Shown here: positions 47,737 to 55,072 of the stretch, in pieces | How positions within the stretch are numbered: the first letter of the stretch is position 1 | How the letters are laid out: the number at the start of each line of letters is the position of its first letter | NCBI RefSeq assembly: GCF_012848175.1 | Contig: NZ_CP051651.1 | Coordinates: 62,001-126,000 of the forward strand | Origin: Xanthomonas campestris pv. badrii | Lineage (GTDB): Bacteria; Pseudomonadota; Gammaproteobacteria; Xanthomonadales; Xanthomonadaceae | Reading direction: 5' to 3' | DNA: 64,000 nucleotides | Program-made: the position numbers and the translations under genes | The notes under the pieces: model-generated | Databases searched by the model: none | What the model saw: only the letters and a program-made list of their open reading frames with translations | What the model was told of the DNA's origin: nothing

Positions 47737-48238
47737 TTATGCGAACACCTGGACAATATTGCAGCAGCTGAAGACGCGCCGCTGCGAGCGTATGCAGGAG
47801 CGCCTGAGCCAATGCAAGCATGCGCTGGAACAGTGCGAGTGCGAACGGGCCAACTGCAGTCAGGAGGCCGACGCCTGCGCCACGCGCCTGGCCACGTTCG
47901 ACGCTGCGCTGGTCGACAAGGCCGGTGCGGGCGAGCCGATCGGTATCGACACCATCCTGCAGCACCAGCGCTTCCGCGCAGTGCTGCAAGAACGCTGCCG
48001 CGCTGCCGAACAAGCGCTCGCGACGGCCGGGCAGGCGCTTCAGAGCGCACGCGACGAACTCGCGTCCGTGCAGCAGGCGGTGAGCAAGCTGCAGGCACAG
48101 GCACAGGAGTATGCAGAAAAGGCTGCCAGTGCGCGCCGTGCCCGGCAGGCGCAACGTGAAGCGGCAGAGGAAGAAGAAGCGATCGAAGCGTTGGTGGCAC
48201 TGAGCGCGCATCGTGCCGCACGCGGAGTGGCGCGATGA
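47729..48238 (+). CDS. hrpB7: HrpB7, T3S ATPase stalk-like coiled-coil protein
   Basis: 169 residues, almost all helical and rich in Ala/Gln/Glu/Arg ([22 protein letters not shown] has several cysteines). FliJ/SctO-like position between hrcN and hrcT and similar size. Overlaps both neighbours (8 and 4 bases). Confidence 0.9.
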   Translation: MRDYANTWTILQQLKTRRCERMQERLSQCKHALEQCECERANCSQEADACATRLATFDAALVDKAGAGEPIGIDTILQHQRFRAVLQERCRAAEQALATAGQALQSARDELASVQQAVSKLQAQAQEYAEKAASARRARQAQREAAEEEEAIEALVALSAHRAARGVAR

Positions 48239-49065
48239 ACGACACCGCCGACGCGTTGCTGGCGCTCTCATCGCAGGGTCTGTCGCTGGTGACGTTGCTG
48301 GCGCTGTGCGGGGTGCGTGTGTTCGTGATGTTCTCCGTGCTGCCGGCAACCGCGCAGGACAGCCTTCCCGGGATGGCGCGCAACGGCGTGATCTATGTGC
48401 TGAGCTCGTTCATCGCGTATGGGCAACCGGCCGACGCGCTGGAGAGGATCCAGGCGGCCGGCCTGGTGGGAGTTGTGTTCAAGGAAGCCTTCATCGGCCT
48501 GCTGATCGGCTTTGCCGCATCGACGGTGTTCTGGATCGCCGAGAGCGTGGGCCTGCTGGTCGACGATCTGTCCGGCTACAACAATGTGCAGATGACCAAT
48601 CCGCTCAGCGGGGAGCAGAGCACGCCGGTCTCCACGGTGTTGATGCAGCTGGCGATCGTCTCGTTCTACGCGCTGGGCGGCATGTTGATGCTGCTCGGCG
48701 CGTTGTTCGAATCGTTTCGCTGGTGGCCGTTGAGCCAGCTCTCGCCGGACATCGGGGCAGTTGCCGAGTCGTTCGTCATCCAGCAGACCGACGGCATGAT
48801 GGCAGCAATCGTCAAACTGTCCGCGCCGGTGATGTTGGTGCTGGTGCTGGTGGATCTGGCCATCGGCTTCGTGGCGCGTGCCGCCGAAAAGCTGGAACCG
48901 TCGAATCTAAGTCAACCGATCCGTGGAGTGCTTGCATTACTGCTGCTCGCCTTGCTGACCAGCGTGTTCATCGCGCAATTGGGCGAAGCACTGGGCTTCC
49001 TGCATTTCCAGCAGCAGCTGCACGATGCCGCCACCATGAGCGGCAAGGCAGGCGCATCGCGTTGA
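48235..49065 (+). CDS. hrcT: HrcT, export gate membrane protein
   Basis: 276 residues, FliR/SctT type, six hydrophobic helices, with RVFVMFSVLPATAQDSLPG near residue 24 and GLLIGFAASTVFWIAESVG. Part of the SctRST entry pore. Last gene of the tightly overlapping hrpB operon. Confidence 0.95.
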   Translation: MNDTADALLALSSQGLSLVTLLALCGVRVFVMFSVLPATAQDSLPGMARNGVIYVLSSFIAYGQPADALERIQAAGLVGVVFKEAFIGLLIGFAASTVFWIAESVGLLVDDLSGYNNVQMTNPLSGEQSTPVSTVLMQLAIVSFYALGGMLMLLGALFESFRWWPLSQLSPDIGAVAESFVIQQTDGMMAAIVKLSAPVMLVLVLVDLAIGFVARAAEKLEPSNLSQPIRGVLALLLLALLTSVFIAQLGEALGFLHFQQQLHDAATMSGKAGASR

Positions 49066-49178
49066 TCTTTGTTGAGACTTCCCCAGCCATGCGCTGCCTA
49101 CACTGAGCGCACGGCCGCTGGATGTCCGGCCGACGCGTTGGTGCGCGGCTCGGCGGCATCCAGCACGCACTCCCGGCC

Positions 49179-49199
49179 GGCGCCTGCATGTCAGGCGCC
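49179..49199. other. hairpin in the hrcC leader
   Basis: Perfect 8-bp stem GGCGCCTG/CAGGCGCC, loop 5, about 40 bases before the hrcC start. Could end hrcT mRNA or lie in the hrcC 5' leader. No PIP box was found between hrcT and hrcC. Confidence 0.45.
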
Positions 49200-49239
49200 G
49201 CCCTAACGACTTCTTTCACTGCCTCGCAGAGGGAACGCC

Positions 49240-51066
49240 ATGGCATACGCCCGTCCTCCAGTTCACCGCCACCGACGCGCGCCGTTGGCCGCCGCACTGC
49301 TGCTCGGCCTGCTGCCGCTGGTGCCGCCGCATGCCAATGCCGCGCAGGTGCCGTGGCATTCGCGCACCTTCAAATACGTTGCCGACCACAAAGATCTCAA
49401 GGAGGTGCTGCGCGACCTGTCCGCCAGTCAATCCGTCACCACGTGGATCTCACCGGAAGTGACCGGCACGTTCAGCGGCAAGTTCGAAGCCAGCCCGCAG
49501 AAGTTCCTCGACGATTTGTCCGCAACGTTCGGCTTCGTCTGGTACTACGACGGTGCCGTGCTCAGAATCTGGGGCGCCAACGAAACCAAGAATGCGACCT
49601 TGAATCTGGGCGCGGCATCGACCGCTGCGCTGCGCGATGCGCTTGCCCGCATGCAGTTGGACGATCCGCGCTTTCCGGTCCGTTACGACGAGGCGGCGCA
49701 CGTGGCGGTGGTGTCCGGCCCGCCGGGGTATGTGGATACCGTCACCGCGATCGCCAAGCAGGTCGAGCAGAGCGCACGCCAACGCGATGCCACCGAGGTG
49801 CAGGTGTTTCAGCTGCATTATGCCCAGGCGGCCGATCACAGCACCCGCATCGGTGGTCAGGACGTCCAGGTGCCGGGCATGGCCAGCCTGTTGCGCAGCA
49901 TGTACGGTGTGCGTGGCGCGCCCATTGCGGCGCTGCCCGGGCCGGGTGCGAATTTTGGGCGGGTGCAGCCGATTGGCGGCGGCTCGTCCAACACGTTCGG
50001 CAACGGCGGTCAGGGCCAGAATGGCGGCGGCAGCAACGCGAGCATCCTCGGATTGCCTGCGTCGTGGTTCGGTGGCGGGTCGCCGTCCGATCGGGTGCCG
50101 GTCAGCCCGCCGTTGCCGGGCAATGGCAATGGCGCCAGTGCGCCGGCCAGCGTGTGGCCGGAGATGAGCCAGGCCCGCCGCGATGGGCCGCTGTCGGTGG
50201 ACGCCGGCAGCGGTGGGGAGTGGGCCTTCGACGCGCCGGTGATCGAGGCCGACCCGCGCACCAACGCCATTCTGATCCGCGACCGCCCCGAGCGGATGGC
50301 CGCCTATGGCACGTTGATCCAGCAGCTCGACAACCGCCCCAAGTTGCTGCAGATCGATGCCACCATCATCGAGATCCGCGATGGCGCCATGCAGGATCTC
50401 GGCGTGGACTGGCGTTTCCACAGCCGGCGTGTCGACGTGCAGACCGGCGACGGGCGGGGCGGTCAGCTTGGCTACGATGGCACCTTGAGCGGTGCCGCGG
50501 CGGCAGGTGCCAGCACGCCGTTGGGCGGTACCTTGACGGCGGTTCTGGGAGATGCGGGGCGTTACCTGATGACGCGCGTGTCGGCGCTGGAGCAGACCAA
50601 CAAGGCCAAGATCGTCTCCACCCCGCAGGTGGCGACGCTGGACAACGTGGAAGCGGTGATGGATCACAAGCAGCAGGCATTCGTGCGTGTCAGCGGCTAC
50701 GCATCCGCAGACCTCTACAACCTGTCCGCCGGTGTGTCGCTACGCGTCTTGCCCAGCGTGGTGCCGGGCTCGGCCAACGGGCAGATGCGCCTGGATGTGC
50801 GTATTGAAGACGGGCAGTTGGGCGCCAATACCGTCGATGGTATCCCCGTCATCACCTCCAGCGAGATCACCACGCAGGCCTTCGTCAACGAGGGGCAGAG
50901 CCTGCTGATCGCCGGTTATGCTTCCGATAGCGACCAGACCGATCTGAACAAGGTGCCTGGGTTGTCCAAGATTCCACTGGTCGGCAACCTGTTCAAACAT
51001 CGCCAGCAGAGCGGGCAGCGGATGCAGCGGTTGTTTTTGCTGACCCCCCACATCGTCTCGCCCTGA
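49240..51066 (+). CDS. hrcC: HrcC, outer-membrane secretin
   Basis: 608 residues. Signal peptide ending PPHANA (about residue 30). N-terminal secretin N-domains (HSRTFKYVADHKDLKEVL), a Gly/Asn/Ser-rich loop (about 245-275, GGGSSNTFGNGGQGQNGG), then the secretin C-domain with ATIIEIRDGAMQDLG and the QAFVNEGQSLLIAGY / VPGLSKIPLVGNLF signature before LLFLLTPHIV-type ending. Forms the 12-15-mer outer ring. GAGGGA precedes the ATG. Confidence 0.97.
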   Translation: MAYARPPVHRHRRAPLAAALLLGLLPLVPPHANAAQVPWHSRTFKYVADHKDLKEVLRDLSASQSVTTWISPEVTGTFSGKFEASPQKFLDDLSATFGFVWYYDGAVLRIWGANETKNATLNLGAASTAALRDALARMQLDDPRFPVRYDEAAHVAVVSGPPGYVDTVTAIAKQVEQSARQRDATEVQVFQLHYAQAADHSTRIGGQDVQVPGMASLLRSMYGVRGAPIAALPGPGANFGRVQPIGGGSSNTFGNGGQGQNGGGSNASILGLPASWFGGGSPSDRVPVSPPLPGNGNGASAPASVWPEMSQARRDGPLSVDAGSGGEWAFDAPVIEADPRTNAILIRDRPERMAAYGTLIQQLDNRPKLLQIDATIIEIRDGAMQDLGVDWRFHSRRVDVQTGDGRGGQLGYDGTLSGAAAAGASTPLGGTLTAVLGDAGRYLMTRVSALEQTNKAKIVSTPQVATLDNVEAVMDHKQQAFVRVSGYASADLYNLSAGVSLRVLPSVVPGSANGQMRLDVRIEDGQLGANTVDGIPVITSSEITTQAFVNEGQSLLIAGYASDSDQTDLNKVPGLSKIPLVGNLFKHRQQSGQRMQRLFLLTPHIVSP

Positions 51067-51101
51067 GCAACGGGTAGGGGGCGCCGTTGATGCTGAAGAA
51101 C

Positions 51102-51134
51102 GTGCAGGCTGCCGCATCATGCGGCAGCCTGCAC
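51102..51134. terminator. bidirectional terminator-like palindrome between hrcC and hpa1
   Basis: Perfect 16-bp arms (beginning GTGCAGGCTGCCGCAT) around one central base, placed exactly between the convergent stops of hrcC (51066) and hpa1 (51145). No long T-run either side. Confidence 0.7.
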
Positions 51135-51144
51135 GCCTCGCCTA

Positions 51145-51525
51145 TCAGGCCTGGCCGCTGAGACCCGAAAAACCGGAGTTGAAGCCGCTGCCCATACTGG
51201 TGCCAAGCGAGGCGCCGGCGCCCGTGCCGGTACCGCCCTGGTTCTGCATCAGCTGCATCACGATCTGCATCAACATCTGCGTCAACGGACTCAGGCCCTG
51301 TTGACCGTCCTGCGGTTGGTCATTTCCGCTGTCCTGAGTGGCATCGCTGCCCTGGCTCTGCTGGAGCAGCAGCATGATGAACATGGCGAGCAGTTGATCG
51401 AGCTGCTGCTCGGAGCCAGCCGAGGGCGAAGGCTGACTGGCATCCTGGGCTTGCTGGGGCCCGATGCCCATGGTCTGCGAGGTGCTGGTATTCGACCAAT
51501 TATTGGTTCCGATGGATGGGTCCAT
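51145..51525 (-). CDS. hpa1: Hpa1 (XopA/HpaG) harpin
   Basis: 126 residues, no cysteine, Gly/Gln/Ser-rich. Central amphipathic helix LLAMFIMLLLQQSQGSD and C-terminal LTQMLMQIVMQLMQNQGG, both typical of the HR-eliciting and coiled-coil parts of Xanthomonas harpins; Gly-rich end. Secreted by T3S, helps translocation. ATG at 51525 (MDPSIGTNNWSN) with a perfect PIP box upstream. Confidence 0.95.
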   Translation of the reverse strand: MDPSIGTNNWSNTSTSQTMGIGPQQAQDASQPSPSAGSEQQLDQLLAMFIMLLLQQSQGSDATQDSGNDQPQDGQQGLSPLTQMLMQIVMQLMQNQGGTGTGAGASLGTSMGSGFNSGFSGLSGQA

Positions 51526-51662
51526 GGTGATTCCCGTTTCATGTGAGTGAACTGGATACATCGCGGATTGCCACGAAGCTGCGTCGGCAAGATCGCAACG
51601 GGAGCGCTGTGCCGCCCCCGACCGCAAGGTAGAAGAGGCAACTGGGAAACATCGGCCAGGAC

Positions 51663-51687
51663 GCGAAAGTGCGCCTTTTCTTGCGAA
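51663..51687 (-). promoter_or_regulatory. PIP box of hpa1
   Basis: TTCGC-N15-TTCGC on the minus strand, 138 bases before the hpa1 ATG. Confidence 0.9.
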
Positions 51688-51755
51688 CCTGGCCGCTGAA
51701 GAAATTTGAGGAAAACACTGGATGGAACCTATGTAATCGCGATGCCTACTTCGAT

Positions 51756-51780
51756 TTCGCTTATGTCAAAGGCGCTTCGT
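51756..51780 (+). promoter_or_regulatory. PIP box of hpa2
   Basis: TTCGC-N15-TTCGT on the plus strand, 69 bases right of the hpa1 box. It puts the transcription start near 51820 and so argues against hpa2 start codons before that. Confidence 0.85.
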
Positions 51781-51902
51781 CGGAGGTATGCATGCGTGTG
51801 AAAATCGCCGTTATGGTGCGGCGCTCGAGTGGAGCGATGGGCCGACCTGAGTGCGTGTCGCTTCGCTGGGTTGCTGAATCCAACGACGATCAGGTGACAG
51901 AC

Positions 51903-52472
51903 ATGACAGATACCGAGACGACCAAGTGTTCGTCCGTGCACGGCATGCGTATTTGGCGTCCCCGGCATTGGGCTACGCTCTCAAATAACTTGCGTGTTAG
52001 CGAGCGATGGTACGCATTCCGGACCTGGCCTGCTGTGGCGCCTGGGCGACACGTACTGATTGCAGCGACACTGTTGTGCGCAGCGCCGCTCGCACGCGCA
52101 GACTGCTTCGAAGATGCTGCCGGTTATCAACATGTCAATCCGTGGGTGCTGCGCGCCATTGCGTGGCAGGAATCGCGTGGCCGTGCCGATGCCATCCATC
52201 GCAACCGCAACGGTACGATCGATTATGGAAAAATGCAGATCAATTCGATCCATCTGCGGCGGCTTTCCAGTTACGGCATTTCCAAAGACGCATTGATGCA
52301 TCCTTGCATCAGCGTGTATGTGGCGGCATGGCGACTGCGCGAGATGACCAATAAGTACGGAAATACCTGGGCCGCTGTGGGTGCCTATCATTCCGAAACG
52401 CCCGCCGAGCGCGATAAATATGCGCATGCCATCCACGCGATTCTGATCAGGCGCGGTGTGCTTGTGGAATGA
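51903..52472 (+). CDS. hpa2: Hpa2, lytic transglycosylase/lysozyme-like T3S accessory protein
   Basis: 189 residues from ATG 51903 (AGGTGA upstream). A long basic leader is followed by a hydrophobic segment and signal-type cleavage site (LLCAAPLARA, then DCFEDAAG). SLT-fold motifs: AIAWQESRGRADAIH with the catalytic glutamate, GTIDYGKMQINS, and AVGAYHSE. Opens peptidoglycan for the secretion apparatus. An in-frame ATG at 51945 is an alternative start. Divergent from hpa1 with paired PIP boxes. Confidence 0.9.
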   Translation: MTDTETTKCSSVHGMRIWRPRHWATLSNNLRVSERWYAFRTWPAVAPGRHVLIAATLLCAAPLARADCFEDAAGYQHVNPWVLRAIAWQESRGRADAIHRNRNGTIDYGKMQINSIHLRRLSSYGISKDALMHPCISVYVAAWRLREMTNKYGNTWAAVGAYHSETPAERDKYAHAIHAILIRRGVLVE

Positions 52473-52499
52473 CGCTGTTGCGGGCGCAGTAGCGCGTGT

Positions 52500-52557
52500 A
52501 GCACAGCACGTCACCGCGCCCGCCGGGTCGCGAGCGCGGTGACCTGAGTGCTGTGCT
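52500..52557. terminator. double palindrome between convergent hpa2 and xopM-like gene
   Basis: Two nested perfect 10-bp stems: AGCACAGCAC/GTGCTGTGCT outside and GTCACCGCGC/GCGCGGTGAC inside, offset by 4 bases. Lies between the facing stops, so likely ends both transcripts. Confidence 0.65.
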
Positions 52558-54137
52558 TACCCAGGCTGCACGCGGGATGCTTCGGCTTCGCGAACTGCAG
52601 CCTCGGCCTGCCAGGTGGCGCCGATGATCTTGTATTGCATGCCGGCGGCCAGGCCGGACATCGTATTGGCGAGCAATGCGCTGCGTGCGGACGACAACCC
52701 GACCCAGGCGCCAATCATGTTGATGGCGGTGCCGAGCGCGATATTGGAATTGATGGCAGCCGTGCGCGTGACCGACTGATCCATGACCCGCTCGTAGTCC
52801 TCGCGCTTGGCCTTCCATGCAGGGTCCAGGAACTGCTGCGTCCCAGCTTCCTCGGCCTCGTGTTGGTTTACGTTGAGCCAATCCGTTGTCTCCATGGCGG
52901 CATTCAATGCGGCTGACACTGCGGACTGACGGACGATCACATTCAGTGCCTGGCCCGTATCCAAGGGTGAGTGCATCCCGGCCCAGCGCTTCCTGGCCGC
53001 TGTAAAGTCCGGCGATGCCAGCTCGTGCGATGCTAGGTTGGTCAGCACGTTTGCCATGCCGTAGAAGCGTCCAGCGGCGGTGAAGTGCGGGCCGCTAATG
53101 CCGCCGTTGGTGGGGCCGCGCATTCCCACCATGCGAAATGTCGCCTGGATGGTATCGCGCGCCATGGCATACGCGCCTATCTTTACATCGCTGGCCAGCA
53201 GCCTGGCCGCCGTCTCAGGTTCGCCAGATGCCTTGCCGGCCGCACCCACGGCGATATTGCTCAGGATGCCGGCCAGCGCGAGGCGGGTGACCAGATCCGA
53301 GTAATGCTGCTGCTCGGTTCTCTTGTTCTCTTGTTCGTCGCCGGACAATGCATCCCATTGTTCGAGACTGAGATTGTGGAAGCCTCGCGCGGCCGCATCG
53401 GGGTTGCGCTGCTCGCGGTTGCTCCGCAGCGTATGCAGCGCCATCTGCAGCGTGCCGGAGACTGCCTGCATGGCGACGACCGCCTCGGGCGGAAGCTGGC
53501 GAAGCGCGGCAAACAATCCTTCGCCCAGCAACTCGCGCGCGAACGTGGCCGGCCCTACGGCAGCGGCCTGGTGCACCAGGTGCCCCAACGCAGCGCCCAG
53601 GTATTGCTTGTCGACATTGATGGGCAGTACGCCGCGCGCCGCAGCCATCACCGCGGTGGCGGTGGGTCCAAGGACGGTGCTTACGCCATGCGCTGCGCCG
53701 GATCGTATCGATGCAGCCAGCGCACCCATACGCTCGATGCGTGAGGGTGCGGTAGTGGTTGCAGATGTGTGCACGTGCGGATTGTGTGGTTCGGAGTGTG
53801 AAGGAGGGACGGAAGGATCGAACTCTGCAAAAGACTCTTCGGCGTCGAAGAAGCGTTCGCTGTCGCTGTCGCTGCCATGCAGTATCGACGCGCCGGATTC
53901 ATGCAGCAGGGTATTCTCACCGGGGTTCCGGTTTGGGTCGTGTGTATTGCCAGATCCTTCGCCGTGGTCCGAATTGCTGCGTCGTACAGAAGGCTTACGA
54001 ATCAGACCCGACAGTGCATGGTCCACTACAGGAGGCGGTGTTTCGTTGCGCGGTTGTAGTGGCTGTATTTCGATTGCCACTTCTTCAAGTGTCAATCGCG
54101 TTGGCTTGGAAGTGCTAGCTGAATCGATCTTCGTCAC
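52557..54137 (-). CDS. xopM: XopM-like type III effector
   Basis: 526 residues from a GTG start at 54137 (GAGG seven bases upstream; reads MTKIDSASTSKPTRLTLEEV). N-terminal 150 residues are Ser/Pro/His-rich and disordered, as for T3S signals. An acidic stretch leads into RFFDAEE at residues 95-101, an FFAT-like motif (consensus EFFDAxE) that binds ER VAP proteins; from memory XopM of Xcv binds plant VAP12 through FFAT motifs and is encoded just beyond hpa2, about 520 residues. The rest is Ala-rich helices with several hydrophobic stretches. A PIP-like box lies upstream. Identification rests on motif, length, position and promoter, not on an alignment. Confidence 0.7.
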   Translation of the reverse strand: MTKIDSASTSKPTRLTLEEVAIEIQPLQPRNETPPPVVDHALSGLIRKPSVRRSNSDHGEGSGNTHDPNRNPGENTLLHESGASILHGSDSDSERFFDAEESFAEFDPSVPPSHSEPHNPHVHTSATTTAPSRIERMGALAASIRSGAAHGVSTVLGPTATAVMAAARGVLPINVDKQYLGAALGHLVHQAAAVGPATFARELLGEGLFAALRQLPPEAVVAMQAVSGTLQMALHTLRSNREQRNPDAAARGFHNLSLEQWDALSGDEQENKRTEQQHYSDLVTRLALAGILSNIAVGAAGKASGEPETAARLLASDVKIGAYAMARDTIQATFRMVGMRGPTNGGISGPHFTAAGRFYGMANVLTNLASHELASPDFTAARKRWAGMHSPLDTGQALNVIVRQSAVSAALNAAMETTDWLNVNQHEAEEAGTQQFLDPAWKAKREDYERVMDQSVTRTAAINSNIALGTAINMIGAWVGLSSARSALLANTMSGLAAGMQYKIIGATWQAEAAVREAEASRVQPG

Positions 54138-54377
54138 GGCATGTCCTCGCTGTGGGAGAAATGGCGGCGCACCGCCGCCTGGGCTTGCGGGGCTGTCGAT
54201 GTGCGGCGTCGATTGCCGGCACATCCTTCATGGGCGCACAGCGGTGCCAGCCGCGATTGCAGTGCACGGATCGCTGATGGCAGAGCTATGCCTCGATCAA
54301 CGCGAGACCACGGTCGACACGCGGCACGCAGACACCGTCTTGCGTACCGCCATCGGCGGTTCGGGCAAAAACACAGT

Positions 54378-54402
54378 GCGAACTTCTCTGCGTGCAATCG
54401 AA
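54378..54402 (-). promoter_or_regulatory. PIP-like box of the xopM-like gene
   Basis: TTCGA-N15-TTCGC on the minus strand; one base off consensus (A in the first half). 240 bases before the GTG start. Confidence 0.6.
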
Positions 54403-54979
54403 GCGCTCAGGCGGGCCCTTGCATTCATGGCCACCTTGTGAGGCGTGCGTCATCGTCGTCAGTGACTCGAAAATGCCATCAAGCCGGAGATTCGGGACGC
54501 ATCAACTGCGAAATGATCATTCCATAACGGAATATGGGATTCCGTGTGCGGATGGAGTTGCGGATGACCTACCCGGCCACGGTTTCTTGTATCTGGCCGG
54601 CCCGATGGCTTGCGTGTGCCGCGGACAGCATCCAACGCCCTTGCCGCTCGTGTTCGAATGTTCCAGATTATTGCTTTCTACGCTAGGCCGACGTTCCGAT
54701 TGTAGGGGTGCTTCTATATCGGATCCTGCGTCCAGGCAATGACACGGGCCCGGGCGTTGTCGTCGTGCGGCAGCCTGCCTCAAGGTGGGGAGATGATCGA
54801 ACTGCTGGATGGCCCTGTGCGCGGGCTCCCTGATCGTACGGAACGGCAGGGAGCGCGCCGCCTTGGATTGGCCCACCTTTCTTCCAGTGCCCAAGACACA
54901 CCGATGTCACGCACCAACTCCTTGCTGCTGTCAGGCGAGCGCTCGAACGCGGTGACAGCGCCTGTCGTGGTCGAAAGAC

Positions 54980-55026
54980 GCGCCTGTGATCTGTGGCTGG
55001 GGGCATAGCCTCCAGCCCACAGGCGC
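54980..55026 (-). terminator. hairpin after avrBs2
   Basis: Outer perfect 9-bp stem GCGCCTGTG/CACAGGCGC with an inner imperfect stem; 47 bases past the avrBs2 stop on its strand. No T-run. Confidence 0.55.
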
Positions 55027-55072
55027 GGCGGCATGCCGGTAACGCGTCTGGCACAGCGGCGCTTGACCAGCC

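Larger units (their letters stand above)
54138..55072. other. intergenic region between xopM-like gene and avrBs2
   Basis: About 935 bases with no convincing gene. Contains the PIP-like box at 54378-54402, a 7-bp stem-loop at 54527-54545 of unknown role, and the hairpin after avrBs2. Overlapping short frames on both strands look like chance. May hold decayed mobile DNA. Confidence 0.5.

Noticed and set aside
49450..50667. 405-residue minus-strand frame inside hrcC
   Set aside because: Shadow of the secretin gene; His/Arg-rich with no domain.
54527..54545. 7-bp stem-loop with ACGGAAT arms
   Set aside because: No T-run and far from any stop codon; most likely chance.
54739..55054. Short overlapping frames on both strands between the XopM-like gene and avrBs2
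   Set aside because: No ribosome site and no recognisable family; not supported as genes.
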